Shown piece after piece: positions 33,652 through 42,261 of a stretch of DNA of 64,000 nucleotides (positions are counted from its first letter, which is position 1; every line of letters starts with the position of its first letter). Origin of the DNA: CAVQAH01 sp963784195. GTDB taxonomy: Bacteria > Acidobacteriota > Vicinamibacteria > Vicinamibacterales > 2-12-FULL-66-21. The notes beneath the pieces were generated by a model that saw only the letters and a list, made by a program, of their open reading frames with translations, was not told where the DNA came from and did no database searches. A program made the translations under genes and the position numbers. The stretch covers positions 48,461 through 112,460 of the forward strand of contig CAWARA010000023.1 in assembly GCA_963784195.1 (NCBI GenBank), read 5' to 3'.

Positions 33652-34815
33652 ATGCGGCTTTACTTTGATCATAATGCGACGACTCCTGTGGACCCGGCGG
33701 TCGCAGAAATCATGGGCGCAACTCTGCGGGAGGACTTCGGAAATGCCTCGAGCGTCCATCACTTCGGGCAAATGGCCAAGGCTCGCCTGGACGAGGCGCG
33801 GACGTCGGTCGCGAGCCTGATTGGGGCCGATCCTTCGGAGGTCGTCTTCACCAGCGGCGGAACGGAAGCCGATAACTTTGCCCTCAGGGGCGTCGCCGAA
33901 GCACTGGAGCCGACGGGACGCAAGCACCTGATTGCGTCGGCCATCGAGCACGAGGCCGTGCTCAATACGTTGAAGGCCCTGACGCGCCGGGGGTGGACGA
34001 CGACCCTGCTCCCCGTCGACACGACCGGGATCGTCAGCCCGGACGCGCTCGCGTCGGCGCTGACCGACACGACGGCGGTCGTGTCGGTGATGCACGCGAA
34101 CAACGAAATCGGCACCGTGCAGCCGGTTGCCGAGCTCGCAGCCCTGTCGCACGAACGCGGTGCCCTCTTTCACACGGATGCCGTGCAGTCGGTTGCGAAG
34201 ATCCCGGTGGACGTCCGAACGATGGGCGCAGACCTGCTGTCGCTCTCTGCACACAAATTCAACGGGCCAAAGGGGGCGGGCGCCCTCTGGATCAAGCGCG
34301 GCACACGCGTGACTGCGATCCTCACGGGTGGCAAGCACGAACGGAATCGTCGCGCCGGAACCGAAAACGTCCCCGCGCTGGTCGGCCTGGGGGTGGCCGC
34401 TCAGCTCGCAGTCGGAAAGCTGAAGTACGAAGCCCCGCGCCTCGCGGCGCTGCGCGATCGGCTGGAGCAAACGATCGTAAGCCGCATCCCGGGAACCGCT
34501 GTAAACGGCGCCCGCGAACCGCGCGTGCCGAACACCACCAACATCAGCTTCGAGGGCATCGAGGCCGAGTCGCTGCTGATCGCGCTGGACCTCGAAGGCA
34601 TCGCCGTCTCGACCGGGTCGGCCTGTTCGTCGGGAACCCTCGAGCCGTCGCACGTGCTGCGCGCCATGGGCCTCCCGAGCCATCGCACGCAGAACTCGAT
34701 TCGAATCAGCCTGGGCGCCGGAAACGACGACGCGCAGGTGGATTTCTTTCTCGAGAAGTTACCGGGAATTGTGGAGAAATTGCGGAAGTTGACGCGTGCG
34801 GGTCGCGCGTCGTAG
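33652..34815 (+). CDS. Cysteine desulfurase (NifS/IscS family)
   Basis: 387 residues. This PLP enzyme takes sulfur from cysteine as a persulfide. It begins with the family start MRLYFDHNATTP. It has TSGGTEADN for PLP phosphate binding, HTDAVQS, and the Schiff-base lysine in SLSAHKFNGPKG. The active-site cysteine lies in STGSACSSGTLEPSHVL. The ORF extends 29 codons upstream, but the ATG at 33652 gives the canonical N-terminus. It is followed on the same strand by mnmA, so the desulfurase most likely supplies sulfur for tRNA 2-thiouridine, and possibly for Fe-S clusters. Confidence 0.94.
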   Translation: MRLYFDHNATTPVDPAVAEIMGATLREDFGNASSVHHFGQMAKARLDEARTSVASLIGADPSEVVFTSGGTEADNFALRGVAEALEPTGRKHLIASAIEHEAVLNTLKALTRRGWTTTLLPVDTTGIVSPDALASALTDTTAVVSVMHANNEIGTVQPVAELAALSHERGALFHTDAVQSVAKIPVDVRTMGADLLSLSAHKFNGPKGAGALWIKRGTRVTAILTGGKHERNRRAGTENVPALVGLGVAAQLAVGKLKYEAPRLAALRDRLEQTIVSRIPGTAVNGAREPRVPNTTNISFEGIEAESLLIALDLEGIAVSTGSACSSGTLEPSHVLRAMGLPSHRTQNSIRISLGAGNDDAQVDFFLEKLPGIVEKLRKLTRAGRAS

Positions 34816-34895
34816 GCCCGACCTTCCGCCTTCGCTAAAGCTACGGCGGACTCGCCGAAGCCGTCGCGGAGGCGGTTAGGTCGGGCGTGCATCGA
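34812..34895. repeat. GTAGGCCCGACC hairpin interrupted by a family C repeat
   Basis: 34812-34824 and 34876-34895 are the two halves of the hairpin seen intact at 29823-29850. Between them, 34825-34875 is about 50 bases of CTTCGC / GGCGGA-type repeat. The break falls in the hairpin loop. The element fills the gap between the cysteine desulfurase gene and mnmA. Confidence 0.82.
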
Positions 34896-34923
34896 ATAAC
34901 CCCGAACAACCCTGCCGCAAATC

Positions 34924-35985
34924 ATGCGAATAGTCGTCGCCATGTCAGGAGGAGTCGATTCCTCGGTGGCCGCCGCGCTGCTGGCGCAGGAGGGCCACGA
35001 GGTTATCGGTCTCTCCATGCAGCTGTACGATCAGCAGGGTGGCGACGTCCGCTTCGGCACCTGCTGCACGATCGACGACCTGCACGATGCCCGGCGCGTG
35101 GCGGCGCGCATCGGGATCCCGCACTACATCATGAATTTCGAGCGCCAGTTCCAGGATCAGGTGATCTCGAACTTCGTGCGCGAGTACGCAGACGGCCGGA
35201 CGCCCATCCCGTGCGTGCACTGCAACGGCGACCTCAAGTTCGCCACGCTCGCCGAGCGCGCCGAGGGGCTCGGGGCCGCGCTCGTGGCCACCGGTCACTA
35301 CGCGCGCGTCATCCGCGACGAGGACAGCGGCACGTATCGCCTTCTGCGCGGTGTCGACGCGTCGAAGGATCAGTCGTATTTTCTCTTCACGCTGTCGCAG
35401 GCTCAGCTCGCGCACGCGATGTTCCCGGTCGGCGCTCTCCAGAAGCAGGAGGTTCGCGACCGCGCGCGCGAGCTCGGACTTCCGGTCGCCGACAAGCACG
35501 ACAGCCACGAGATCTGCTTCGTGCCGGACGGCGATCAGGCGGCATTCGTCGAGCGGCACGCCGCGGCGCCCGCGGCTGGCGTCATCCGCGACGCCGACGG
35601 CCGGGTCGTCGGACGTCACGCCGGAGTCCACCGCTTCACCGTCGGTCAGCGGAAGGGCCTGGGTCTTTCCTCCCCTATTCCGCTCTACGTCGTCGGCATC
35701 GACGCGTCGGCGGCAACCGTGACCGTCGGTCCGCGAAGCGCCCTCGAGCGAACCACACTGACGGCGTCAGGCGTGAACTGGATTGCCGGCGATGCGCCCG
35801 CTACCGGCACGCGCGTGACCGCGCAGATCCGCTACCGCCATCGCGAGGCTGCCGCGACCCTCGAGCCGTTCGACGGCGATCGAGTGCAGGCCACCTTCGA
35901 TGAGCCTCAGACAGCCGTTGCGCCCGGTCAGGCTGTTGTGTTTTATGACAAGGATGAGGTGGTAGGCGGCGGATGGATTGATTGA
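34924..35985 (+). CDS. mnmA: tRNA-specific 2-thiouridylase MnmA
   Basis: 353 residues. MnmA adds sulfur at position 2 of wobble uridine 34 in Lys, Glu and Gln tRNAs. The PP-loop is MSGGVDSSVAA at the N-terminus. The two catalytic cysteines are visible: one in PCVHCNGDLKF and one in SHEICFVPDGD. The tRNA-binding DQSYFLFTL stretch and the C-terminal beta-barrel are present. Immediately downstream of the cysteine desulfurase gene, the expected sulfur donor. Length is normal. Confidence 0.95.
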   Translation: MRIVVAMSGGVDSSVAAALLAQEGHEVIGLSMQLYDQQGGDVRFGTCCTIDDLHDARRVAARIGIPHYIMNFERQFQDQVISNFVREYADGRTPIPCVHCNGDLKFATLAERAEGLGAALVATGHYARVIRDEDSGTYRLLRGVDASKDQSYFLFTLSQAQLAHAMFPVGALQKQEVRDRARELGLPVADKHDSHEICFVPDGDQAAFVERHAAAPAAGVIRDADGRVVGRHAGVHRFTVGQRKGLGLSSPIPLYVVGIDASAATVTVGPRSALERTTLTASGVNWIAGDAPATGTRVTAQIRYRHREAAATLEPFDGDRVQATFDEPQTAVAPGQAVVFYDKDEVVGGGWID

Positions 35986-36000
35986 GAGACTGGCGATCGG

Positions 36001-36037
36001 CGAGACACGGACCACGAACTACGAACTACGACACGCG
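36001..36037. repeat. CGTRGYY repeat, single arm (family A copy 3)
   Basis: One arm of the heptamer family, in the right-arm orientation. It lies in the 58-base gap between convergent mnmA and trxB. No inverted partner is seen within the gap. Confidence 0.65.
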
Positions 36038-36043
36038 TTCACA

Positions 36044-36994
36044 TCAAGCACTCATCTGAGCTTCACCGAGATGTTGCGGTAACCCCTCGAGATACTTCTC
36101 CGCATCGATAGCCGCCATACAGCCCGATCCTGCTGCGGTAACCGCCTGGCGGTAGACGTGATCCTGCACATCGCCGGCGGCGAATACGCCGGGGACGCTC
36201 GTCCGGGTTCCGGTGTGCGTGCAGATGTAGCCGTTGGCGTCCATCTCGATCTGCCCCTTGAACAGCGAGGTGTTCGGCGTGTGACCGATTGCGACGAACA
36301 CACCATCGACCGGTAGCTCTTTTTGGTCGCCGGTGACGTTGTTCCGGAGCACCATCGAGGTGACGGCGCCCTGCGCGGTGTCGTTGATGTCCTCGACCTC
36401 GCTGTTCCACTCCCAGGCGATCTTCGGGTTGGCGAGCGCCTTGTCCTGCATGATCTTCGACGCGCGAAGCGTTCCGCGACGATGAACCACCGTGACCTTC
36501 GACGCGAACTTGGTCAGGAAGATCGCTTCTTCCATGGCGGAGTCGCCGCCGCCGACGACCGCGATCGGCTTGCCGCGGAAGAAATACCCGTCGCACGTCG
36601 CGCACGTGGAGACGCCGTGGCCCATCAGCTTGCGCTCGGAGGGCAACCCCAGCAGTCGCGCCGAAGCCCCGGTGGCGATGATCAGCGACCGGCACTGATA
36701 GCTGTTGTCGGAGGTCGTCACCGTGAACGGGTGGTTGATGAGATGGACCTTCGCGACGTTGCCGCGGATGATCTCGGCGCCGAACCGCTCGGCCTGGGTC
36801 CGCATCTCCGCCATCAGATCCGGGCCCATGATGCCGTCCCGGAATCCCGGCCAGTTCTCCACGAGCGTCGTCAGCATCAGCTGGCCGCCCGCTTCGAGAC
36901 CTTCGATGACGAGAGGTTGCAGGTTGGCGCGGGAGGCGTAGAGAGCGGCGGTCAGACCAGCCGGACCGGATCCGATGATGATGACGTTGCGCAC
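36044..36994 (-). CDS. trxB: Thioredoxin-disulfide reductase
   Basis: 316 residues. This FAD/NADPH enzyme reduces thioredoxin. It has the FAD motif IIGSGPAGLTAALYA at the N-terminus, the redox-active CATCDG, the NADPH motif VVGGGDSAMEEA and the C-terminal GVFAAGDVQD. Length and domain order match low-molecular-weight TrxB. Its substrate trxA lies 18 bases upstream on the same strand, so the pair forms a thioredoxin operon. Confidence 0.96.
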   Translation of the reverse strand: MRNVIIIGSGPAGLTAALYASRANLQPLVIEGLEAGGQLMLTTLVENWPGFRDGIMGPDLMAEMRTQAERFGAEIIRGNVAKVHLINHPFTVTTSDNSYQCRSLIIATGASARLLGLPSERKLMGHGVSTCATCDGYFFRGKPIAVVGGGDSAMEEAIFLTKFASKVTVVHRRGTLRASKIMQDKALANPKIAWEWNSEVEDINDTAQGAVTSMVLRNNVTGDQKELPVDGVFVAIGHTPNTSLFKGQIEMDANGYICTHTGTRTSVPGVFAAGDVQDHVYRQAVTAAGSGCMAAIDAEKYLEGLPQHLGEAQMSA

Positions 36995-37012
36995 AGGTGA
37001 CCGCCGATCCGC

Positions 37013-37342
37013 CTAAACGTGTTTGTCGATCAGTTTCTTGAGGGCGTCCTTGTCCGCCAGCCCGACGACCTGCTCCACGATCTGGCCGCCCTTGAAGAGC
37101 AACAACGTCGGGATTCCGCGGATGCTATATCGGAACGCGACGTTCGGGTTCTCGTCAACGTTCAACTTGCCGATGACAACGCGGCCATCATAGTCCGTGG
37201 CGAGCTCGTCCACGGTCGGGGCGAGGCGTCGGCATGGCCCGCACCACTCGGCCCAGAAGTCGACGAGAACCGGGTTGTTGGCCTTGATGACGGAGTCATC
37301 GAAATTGGTGTCGGTCAGGGTCTGGACCTTTTCAGATGCCAT
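37013..37342 (-). CDS. trxA: Thioredoxin
   Basis: 109 residues with the redox centre WAEWCGPCRRLAP and the cis-proline region GIPTLLLFKGG. Reduces cytoplasmic disulfides and supplies electrons to enzymes such as ribonucleotide reductase. GAGGAAACCTGA immediately before the ATG provides a Shine-Dalgarno. First gene of the trxA-trxB pair. Confidence 0.96.
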   Translation of the reverse strand: MASEKVQTLTDTNFDDSVIKANNPVLVDFWAEWCGPCRRLAPTVDELATDYDGRVVIGKLNVDENPNVAFRYSIRGIPTLLLFKGGQIVEQVVGLADKDALKKLIDKHV

Positions 37343-37397
37343 TCAGGTTTCCTCTTCTCAAAGCGTCCTGCGCCAGCATATGTTAAACCACTGAGAA

Positions 37398-39198
37398 CTA
37401 TCGAGTTATTCCCAGTCTGCCACTGGCTGGCTGCAGGGCCCTATACACTTTGACATATTCCCGGGCTGAAGCGTCCCAGGAATGGTCCAGCCGCATGCCG
37501 GCCTGCTGAATCCCCCGCCAGGCTTCCGGGTGCCGGAAGGTAGCGACGGCGCGCTCGACCGCTCCCAGAAGAGCCGGGGGCGTGTAGTCGCGGAACTTGA
37601 ACCCGGTTCCCTGCCCGGACGACGGGTCGTAGTCCTGAACCGTGTCGTCCAGACCACCGGTGGCTCGCACGATCGGGACCGTGCCGTAGCGGAGGCTGTA
37701 CATCTGGTTCAGACCGCAGGGCTCGAAGCGCGACGGCATCAGGAACATATCCGAGCCCGCTTCGATCAGGTGCGCGAGACGCTCATCGAATCCGATCGTC
37801 GCCGACACGCGTCCCGGGTAGGTCGCGGCGGCCGCTCGCCACAGGTCCTCGTAACGGCGCTCGCCGCTGCCGAGCATCACCCACGACACGTCGAGCCGCA
37901 TGAGGGGCTCGATTGCCGCAGCGATCAGGTCGAACCCTTTCTGATCCGTGAGGCGGGAGACGAGGCCGATCACCGGACGGGCGAGCGCGGCATCGTTCGT
38001 CTGCAGGCCGGCGGCCTCGAGCAGCGCCCGCTTGGCGTTCCGCTTGAGGTCGAGGGTGTCCGCGGTGAATGACGCAGGCACGAACTCGTCGCGCGCCGGG
38101 TTCCAGCGATCCGTGTCGATGCCGTTGAGAATGCCAACGAGGTCCTGCGCGCGGCGAGCCAGGATGCCGTCGAAGCCGAAGCCGATCTCTGGCTGAAGGA
38201 TTTCCTTCGAGTAGCGCGGGCTGACGGTCGTGATCTTCTCGCTGAAGTTGATCCCGCCCTTCAGATAACTGATCTGCCCCCAGTACTCCATCGCCTGCAC
38301 GTCGAGCACTTCCCACCCGAGCCCGAGGCCTGCCAGCGTCGACGGCGGGAACACGCCCTGGAACGCCAGGTTGTGAATCGTGAAGACGGTCGGCACGCCG
38401 CCAAGGATCGGATCCGTCGCGAAGTGCATCTTTTGATACACCGGCACGAGGCCGGTCTGCCAGTCGTGCGCATGGATGATCGACGGGCGGACACCCTTGT
38501 GGCGGATGTACTCCAGCGCGGCGCGGCTGAAGACCGCGAAGCGCCAGGCGTTGTCCGGGAAATCACCGGCGGCGTTTCCGTAGAGCCCGTCACGATCGAA
38601 CAGCTCCGGCACGTCGACCAGCGCCACGGTCACGCCTGGCTTCAACGGCTGTTCGATGATGGTGACCGGCTGCGAATCCGAGCCCATTCGGACGTCGATG
38701 TGATGCCGCGTCACGCCCTGCGCCGCCGTGGCAATCCCGCGGTAGCGAGGAAGCACGATCGTCACCGAATGGCCGGCCCTGGCGAGCGCGTCAGGCAACG
38801 CGCCGGCGACTTCGGCGAGCCCGCCGGTTTTCGCGAAGGGATGCGCTTCGGGGGTAACGAGCACGATCGAGAGCGGCAATTCGCCGACGGTCGGCTCCGC
38901 CGCCGGGGTCGCAAGTGGTTCGCGGTTTTCTGGAAACTGGGATCTCGACTGGCGCCTTCTCCACGGTCTTTTTTCTCGCGCGAGTCGCTGCCTTGGGCTT
39001 GGTCTCGCGTGATCGCGGGGCGCGTTTGGCGGCAACCGGTTCAGCCGGAGGCACGGGAATGTCTGGACCCGCCTGCGATACGCCAGGACGCGGTGTCTCG
39101 GCCGCTGTTGCGGGAAGATCCTTCTTCGTCGATCGTCTCTTGCTGGTTGTAGGCCGTTCGGTGGACTTGCGTAGTGCGGACTTCTTCTCTTCAGACAT
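37398..39198 (-). pseudogene. glgA: Glycogen (starch) synthase with a basic N-terminal extension, one frameshift
   Basis: The catalytic GT5 part begins LSIVLVTPEAHPFAKTGGLAEVAGALP; KTGGL is the ADP-glucose binding loop, so it transfers glucose from ADP-glucose to an alpha-1,4-glucan. C-terminal motifs include HDWQTGLVP, SRLTDQKGFDL and SRFEPCGLNQMYSLRYG. About 100 residues upstream, an ORF from ATG 39198 encodes a Lys/Arg/Pro/Ala-rich extension in another frame. Removing one base from the run of four T at 38926-38929 fuses the two into about 600 residues. If that is not an error, the catalytic part would need an unannotated internal start. The basic tail is unusual for GlgA. Confidence 0.85.
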
Positions 39199-39359
39199 CT
39201 AGAACTTGAAAACCTCGTAATCAGGAAACCTTTAGTGTAGCACGCGCATCCGCAACCGGCGATTGCGACACGTTCGTCTGGCCAAAGTCCGTGTACTTGT
39301 CTCAAAGCTCACGCAGAGAGTGTGTCCAATTGAAGCAGAGCCGCTATAATCTGCGTCCC

Positions 39360-39446
39360 GTGAACCTGATCCGCGTCCCGTAAACGTGAACCTGATCCGC
39401 GTCCCGTAAACGTGAACCGATCCGCGTCCCGTAAACCTGATCCGCG
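39360..39446. repeat. 26-base tandem repeat, about 3.4 copies
   Basis: Units start at 39360, 39386 and 39412, followed by a partial unit to 39446. Each contains CTGATCCGCGTCCCGTAAAC with a leading GTGAAC. The first two units are identical; the third lacks one base. Confidence 0.9.
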
Positions 39447-39734
39447 GTTACGGAGTTCGTAAAACCCTTCGGCCGCATCAGCCCGACTTCAACCAATCGG
39501 GCTCTCACCTCCGATGCCTTGGATCTTCCCGGACGCTGCGACAGCAGATTATGAGAAATGCGCCGAGATCTGCGCGAGTGACGATCGGTGTGATGGTCCA
39601 ATCGCGGCAGAGAACTTGCTACACGGCGGGGCGAGTCCTGTCGCTGATGTTCCGGAAGATAGGAGGAGTCTTCCGGTTCAGAAGTGGCTCGGGGGCCTCT
39701 TTCGGCAACGGAGGAGGCCTCATCTTTTTTCGGC

Positions 39735-39752
39735 CCTTCGACAAGCTCAGGG
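39735..39752. repeat. CCTTCGACA-type repeat, single arm (family D)
   Basis: It reads CCTTCGACAAGCTCAGGG. A fuller inverted pair of the same family sits at 59350-59389. Confidence 0.6.
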
Positions 39753-39799
39753 CGCGCGCCCTATTGACGCCGCTCCCGCGGCGCAGACACCATAACCTC

Positions 39800-42261
39800 G
39801 TGGGTAGTTCGTCGAAACGGTCTCTCGCCAATCCACCAACGTCACGCCGCGGCTGGCCGTGGTTTCTGGTTGCGCTCGGACTGCCGGCGGCGGTTGCTGC
39901 AGCGTTCTTCGGCCTGCGGCCGGGAGGCATCAGCGACGGGCGTCAGGGAACGTTTTTCGGTGGAACGTCCCGCGATCCGCTCAACGTCGTCGTCGTCACC
40001 CTCGACACGACGCGCGCCGATCGAATCGGCGCGTATGGCGCGAAGGATGTCGAAACGCCGGTGTTCGACAGGCTTGCTAGCGAAGGCGTGCTCTTCGAAC
40101 AGGCCGTATCGGTCGCTCCCCTGACGCTGCCCGCGCATTCGAGCATGTTCACCGGAGCGTTTCCGCCCGAGCATGGCGTTCGCGATAACGGTGGGTTCTT
40201 CCTGGGCCCTGAGCAGGTCACGCTGGCGGAGCGGCTGAAGGCGCGTGGATACCGGACGGGAGCGTTCGTTGCCGCCTACGTCCTCGATTCGAAATGGGGG
40301 ATCGATCAGGGCTTCGACACGTTCTTCGACGACTTCGACGTGAGCCAGCGGCGGGGTTTTTCGCTCGGCAGCATCCAGCGGCCCGCGAATGAGGTGATGG
40401 ACAAGGCGCTTCCCTGGATCCAGCAGGATCCCGGAAAGCCGTTCTTCGCCTGGGTACACCTCTACGATGCACATGCGCCGTTCAACCCGCCGGAGCCGTT
40501 TCTCACGCGGTACACTGGGCGGCCTGTACGCCGGTGAAATCTCATTCGCCGACTCGCAGGTCGGACGATTGATCGCACAGCTGGAATCGTCGGGTCGTCT
40601 ACAATCAAACGATCATCATCGTCGTCGGCGATCACGGCGAGAGCCTCGACGACCACGGCGAGGCGTATCACGGCTTCTTCATCTACAACAGCGTGACGCA
40701 CGTGCCGTTCGTGATCCGCACGCCCTTCGGCCAGGAATACAAACGGCGCGTCGCAGATCCGGTTCGAAGCGTCGACGTGATGCCCACGGTGCTGGACCTG
40801 GTCGGCGCGCCACCTCAGGAAGGGATCTCCGGCGTGAGCCTGGTGCCGCTGATGAGCGGCAAGAAGTCCGAGCTCGGCCTCGACGCCTACTCGGAGGCGA
40901 TGTATCCCCTGCACCACTACGGGTGGAGCGATCTGCGCGCGCTACGGTCTGGCCGCTACAAGGTCATCGATGCGCCGCGGCCGGAGCTCTACGACGTGGA
41001 TCGCGACCCGGGTGAGCTGACGAACCTCTTCACGGAGCGGCAGGCGCTGGGTGACCGCATGATCGCGCAGCTGCGCACGATGGAGGAGCAATTCAAGAAG
41101 ACCGATGCCCAACTGCCGGCCGCCGACGTCGATCCCGAAGCGCGCGAGCGGCTGGCAGCACTCGGGTACGTGGGTTCGTTTGTGGCTGATGCGTCACAAC
41201 CGAGAACGGGGCGAGCAGATCCTAAGGACAAGATCGGTCTCTTCAACAAACTTGGTGCTGCCACGGACCTGGCGCGTGAACGATCTGACGATCAAGCGGC
41301 GTTCAAGGAAATCAAGGCGCTGTTGGACGAAGTGCTGCGGCAAGATCCGGAGGTGATCGATGCCTGGTTCATGATGGGCAACCAGTATCTCCGCCACGGT
41401 GATCCTGCGACCGCCGTTCAGCACTTCAAGAAGACGCTCAGCCTCAAGCCTGACTACGACCTCGCCGTGATCAACCTCGCGCAGGCGTACCGCCGTCTCG
41501 GAGACGACGATGCGGCGCTGGCGGGGTTCGAGCACTATCTGAAAATCGATCCAAAGGATCCCTACGTCCGCTATCAGATGGGCGAGATCTGGCTGGATCG
41601 CGGCGACCTGCCGCGCGCCGAACAGGAATTCCGGCATGCGCTCGAGACCGATCCGAAGGTCGCCGCGGCGAAGAACGCGCTCGGCGTCGTCGCCTTGAAG
41701 CGAGGCGACAGCGCTACTGCCGAGCGGCTCATTCGTGAAGCATTGGCCATCAAGCCGGAGCTACGGCTCGCGCACTTCAACCTCGCACTGCTCGCCGAAC
41801 AGCGGGGTCAGATCAGAGAGGCGGAACGCGAGTACTTCGAGGAGCTGAAGCAGCATCCCGAGAATTACATGGCGGCGTTCAATCTGTTCCGGCTGTACGA
41901 GCAGGTCGGGGACAAGGAAGGACAGATCGGCGCGCTCAAACAATCCATCGAGAGTAACCCACGCTTCGCCGAAGGCCACCTGTTTCTCGCGAAGTCGTAT
42001 CTCGAGTCCGGCACCAACCTCGATGAGGCTGCGCGGCTTGCAAAAAAAGGGTTGGAATTGGCGCCGAAATCAGAGATGGCCCCGCTCGGGCACTATGTGC
42101 TGGCAGATATTTACAACCGGCAGGGACGGCCGCGGGAAGCGGCGCAGGAAGCGGAGCGCGGCCGGGAGCTCGAGACGCGCATGAAGAAGAGCGGACGCTG
42201 TGAGAAGAAGCCGTGGTCCGGGAGATGGACCACGAACCACGAACCACGGCGCTTGTTCTAG
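39800..42261 (+). pseudogene. Alkaline-phosphatase-superfamily (sulfatase-like) hydrolase fused to TPR repeats, two frameshifts
   Basis: One membrane helix (WFLVALGLPAAVAAAFFGL) is followed by a sulfatase-like domain and at least six tetratricopeptide repeats. Metal-site motifs are TLDTTRADRIGAYG and, in another frame, VVGDHGESLDDHGE. The nucleophile region reads TLPAHSS, with Thr where classical sulfatases have Cys. Single extra bases near 40517-40519 (GGG) and 40592-40594 (GGG) break the frame; joined, the protein is about 820 residues. GTG at 39800 is my preferred start, but the frame is open back to 39551 and no ribosome site decides. The last 20 residues are encoded by a family A repeat. 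Confidence 0.8.
42211..42249. repeat. CGTRGYY short hairpin in the 3' end of the phosphatase/TPR gene (family A copy 4)
   Basis: Short left arm 42211-42220 and inverted arm 42227-42249, translated as the end of the TPR protein just before its stop. Confidence 0.7.

Larger units (their letters stand above)
39199..39799. other. Gap with tandem repeats and no convincing gene
   Basis: Between the divergent glgA and phosphatase/TPR genes. It holds a 26-base tandem repeat (39360-39446) and a CCTTCGACAAGC-type repeat (39735-39752). TATAAT occurs at 39345-39350, but with no matching -35 box. An ORF frame is open from 39551 into the downstream gene, but the encoded sequence before 39800 is low-complexity. 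Confidence 0.55.

Noticed and set aside
39345..39350. TATAAT as a promoter for the phosphatase/TPR gene
   Set aside because: No -35 box at suitable spacing and about 450 bases from the likely start, with a tandem repeat in between.
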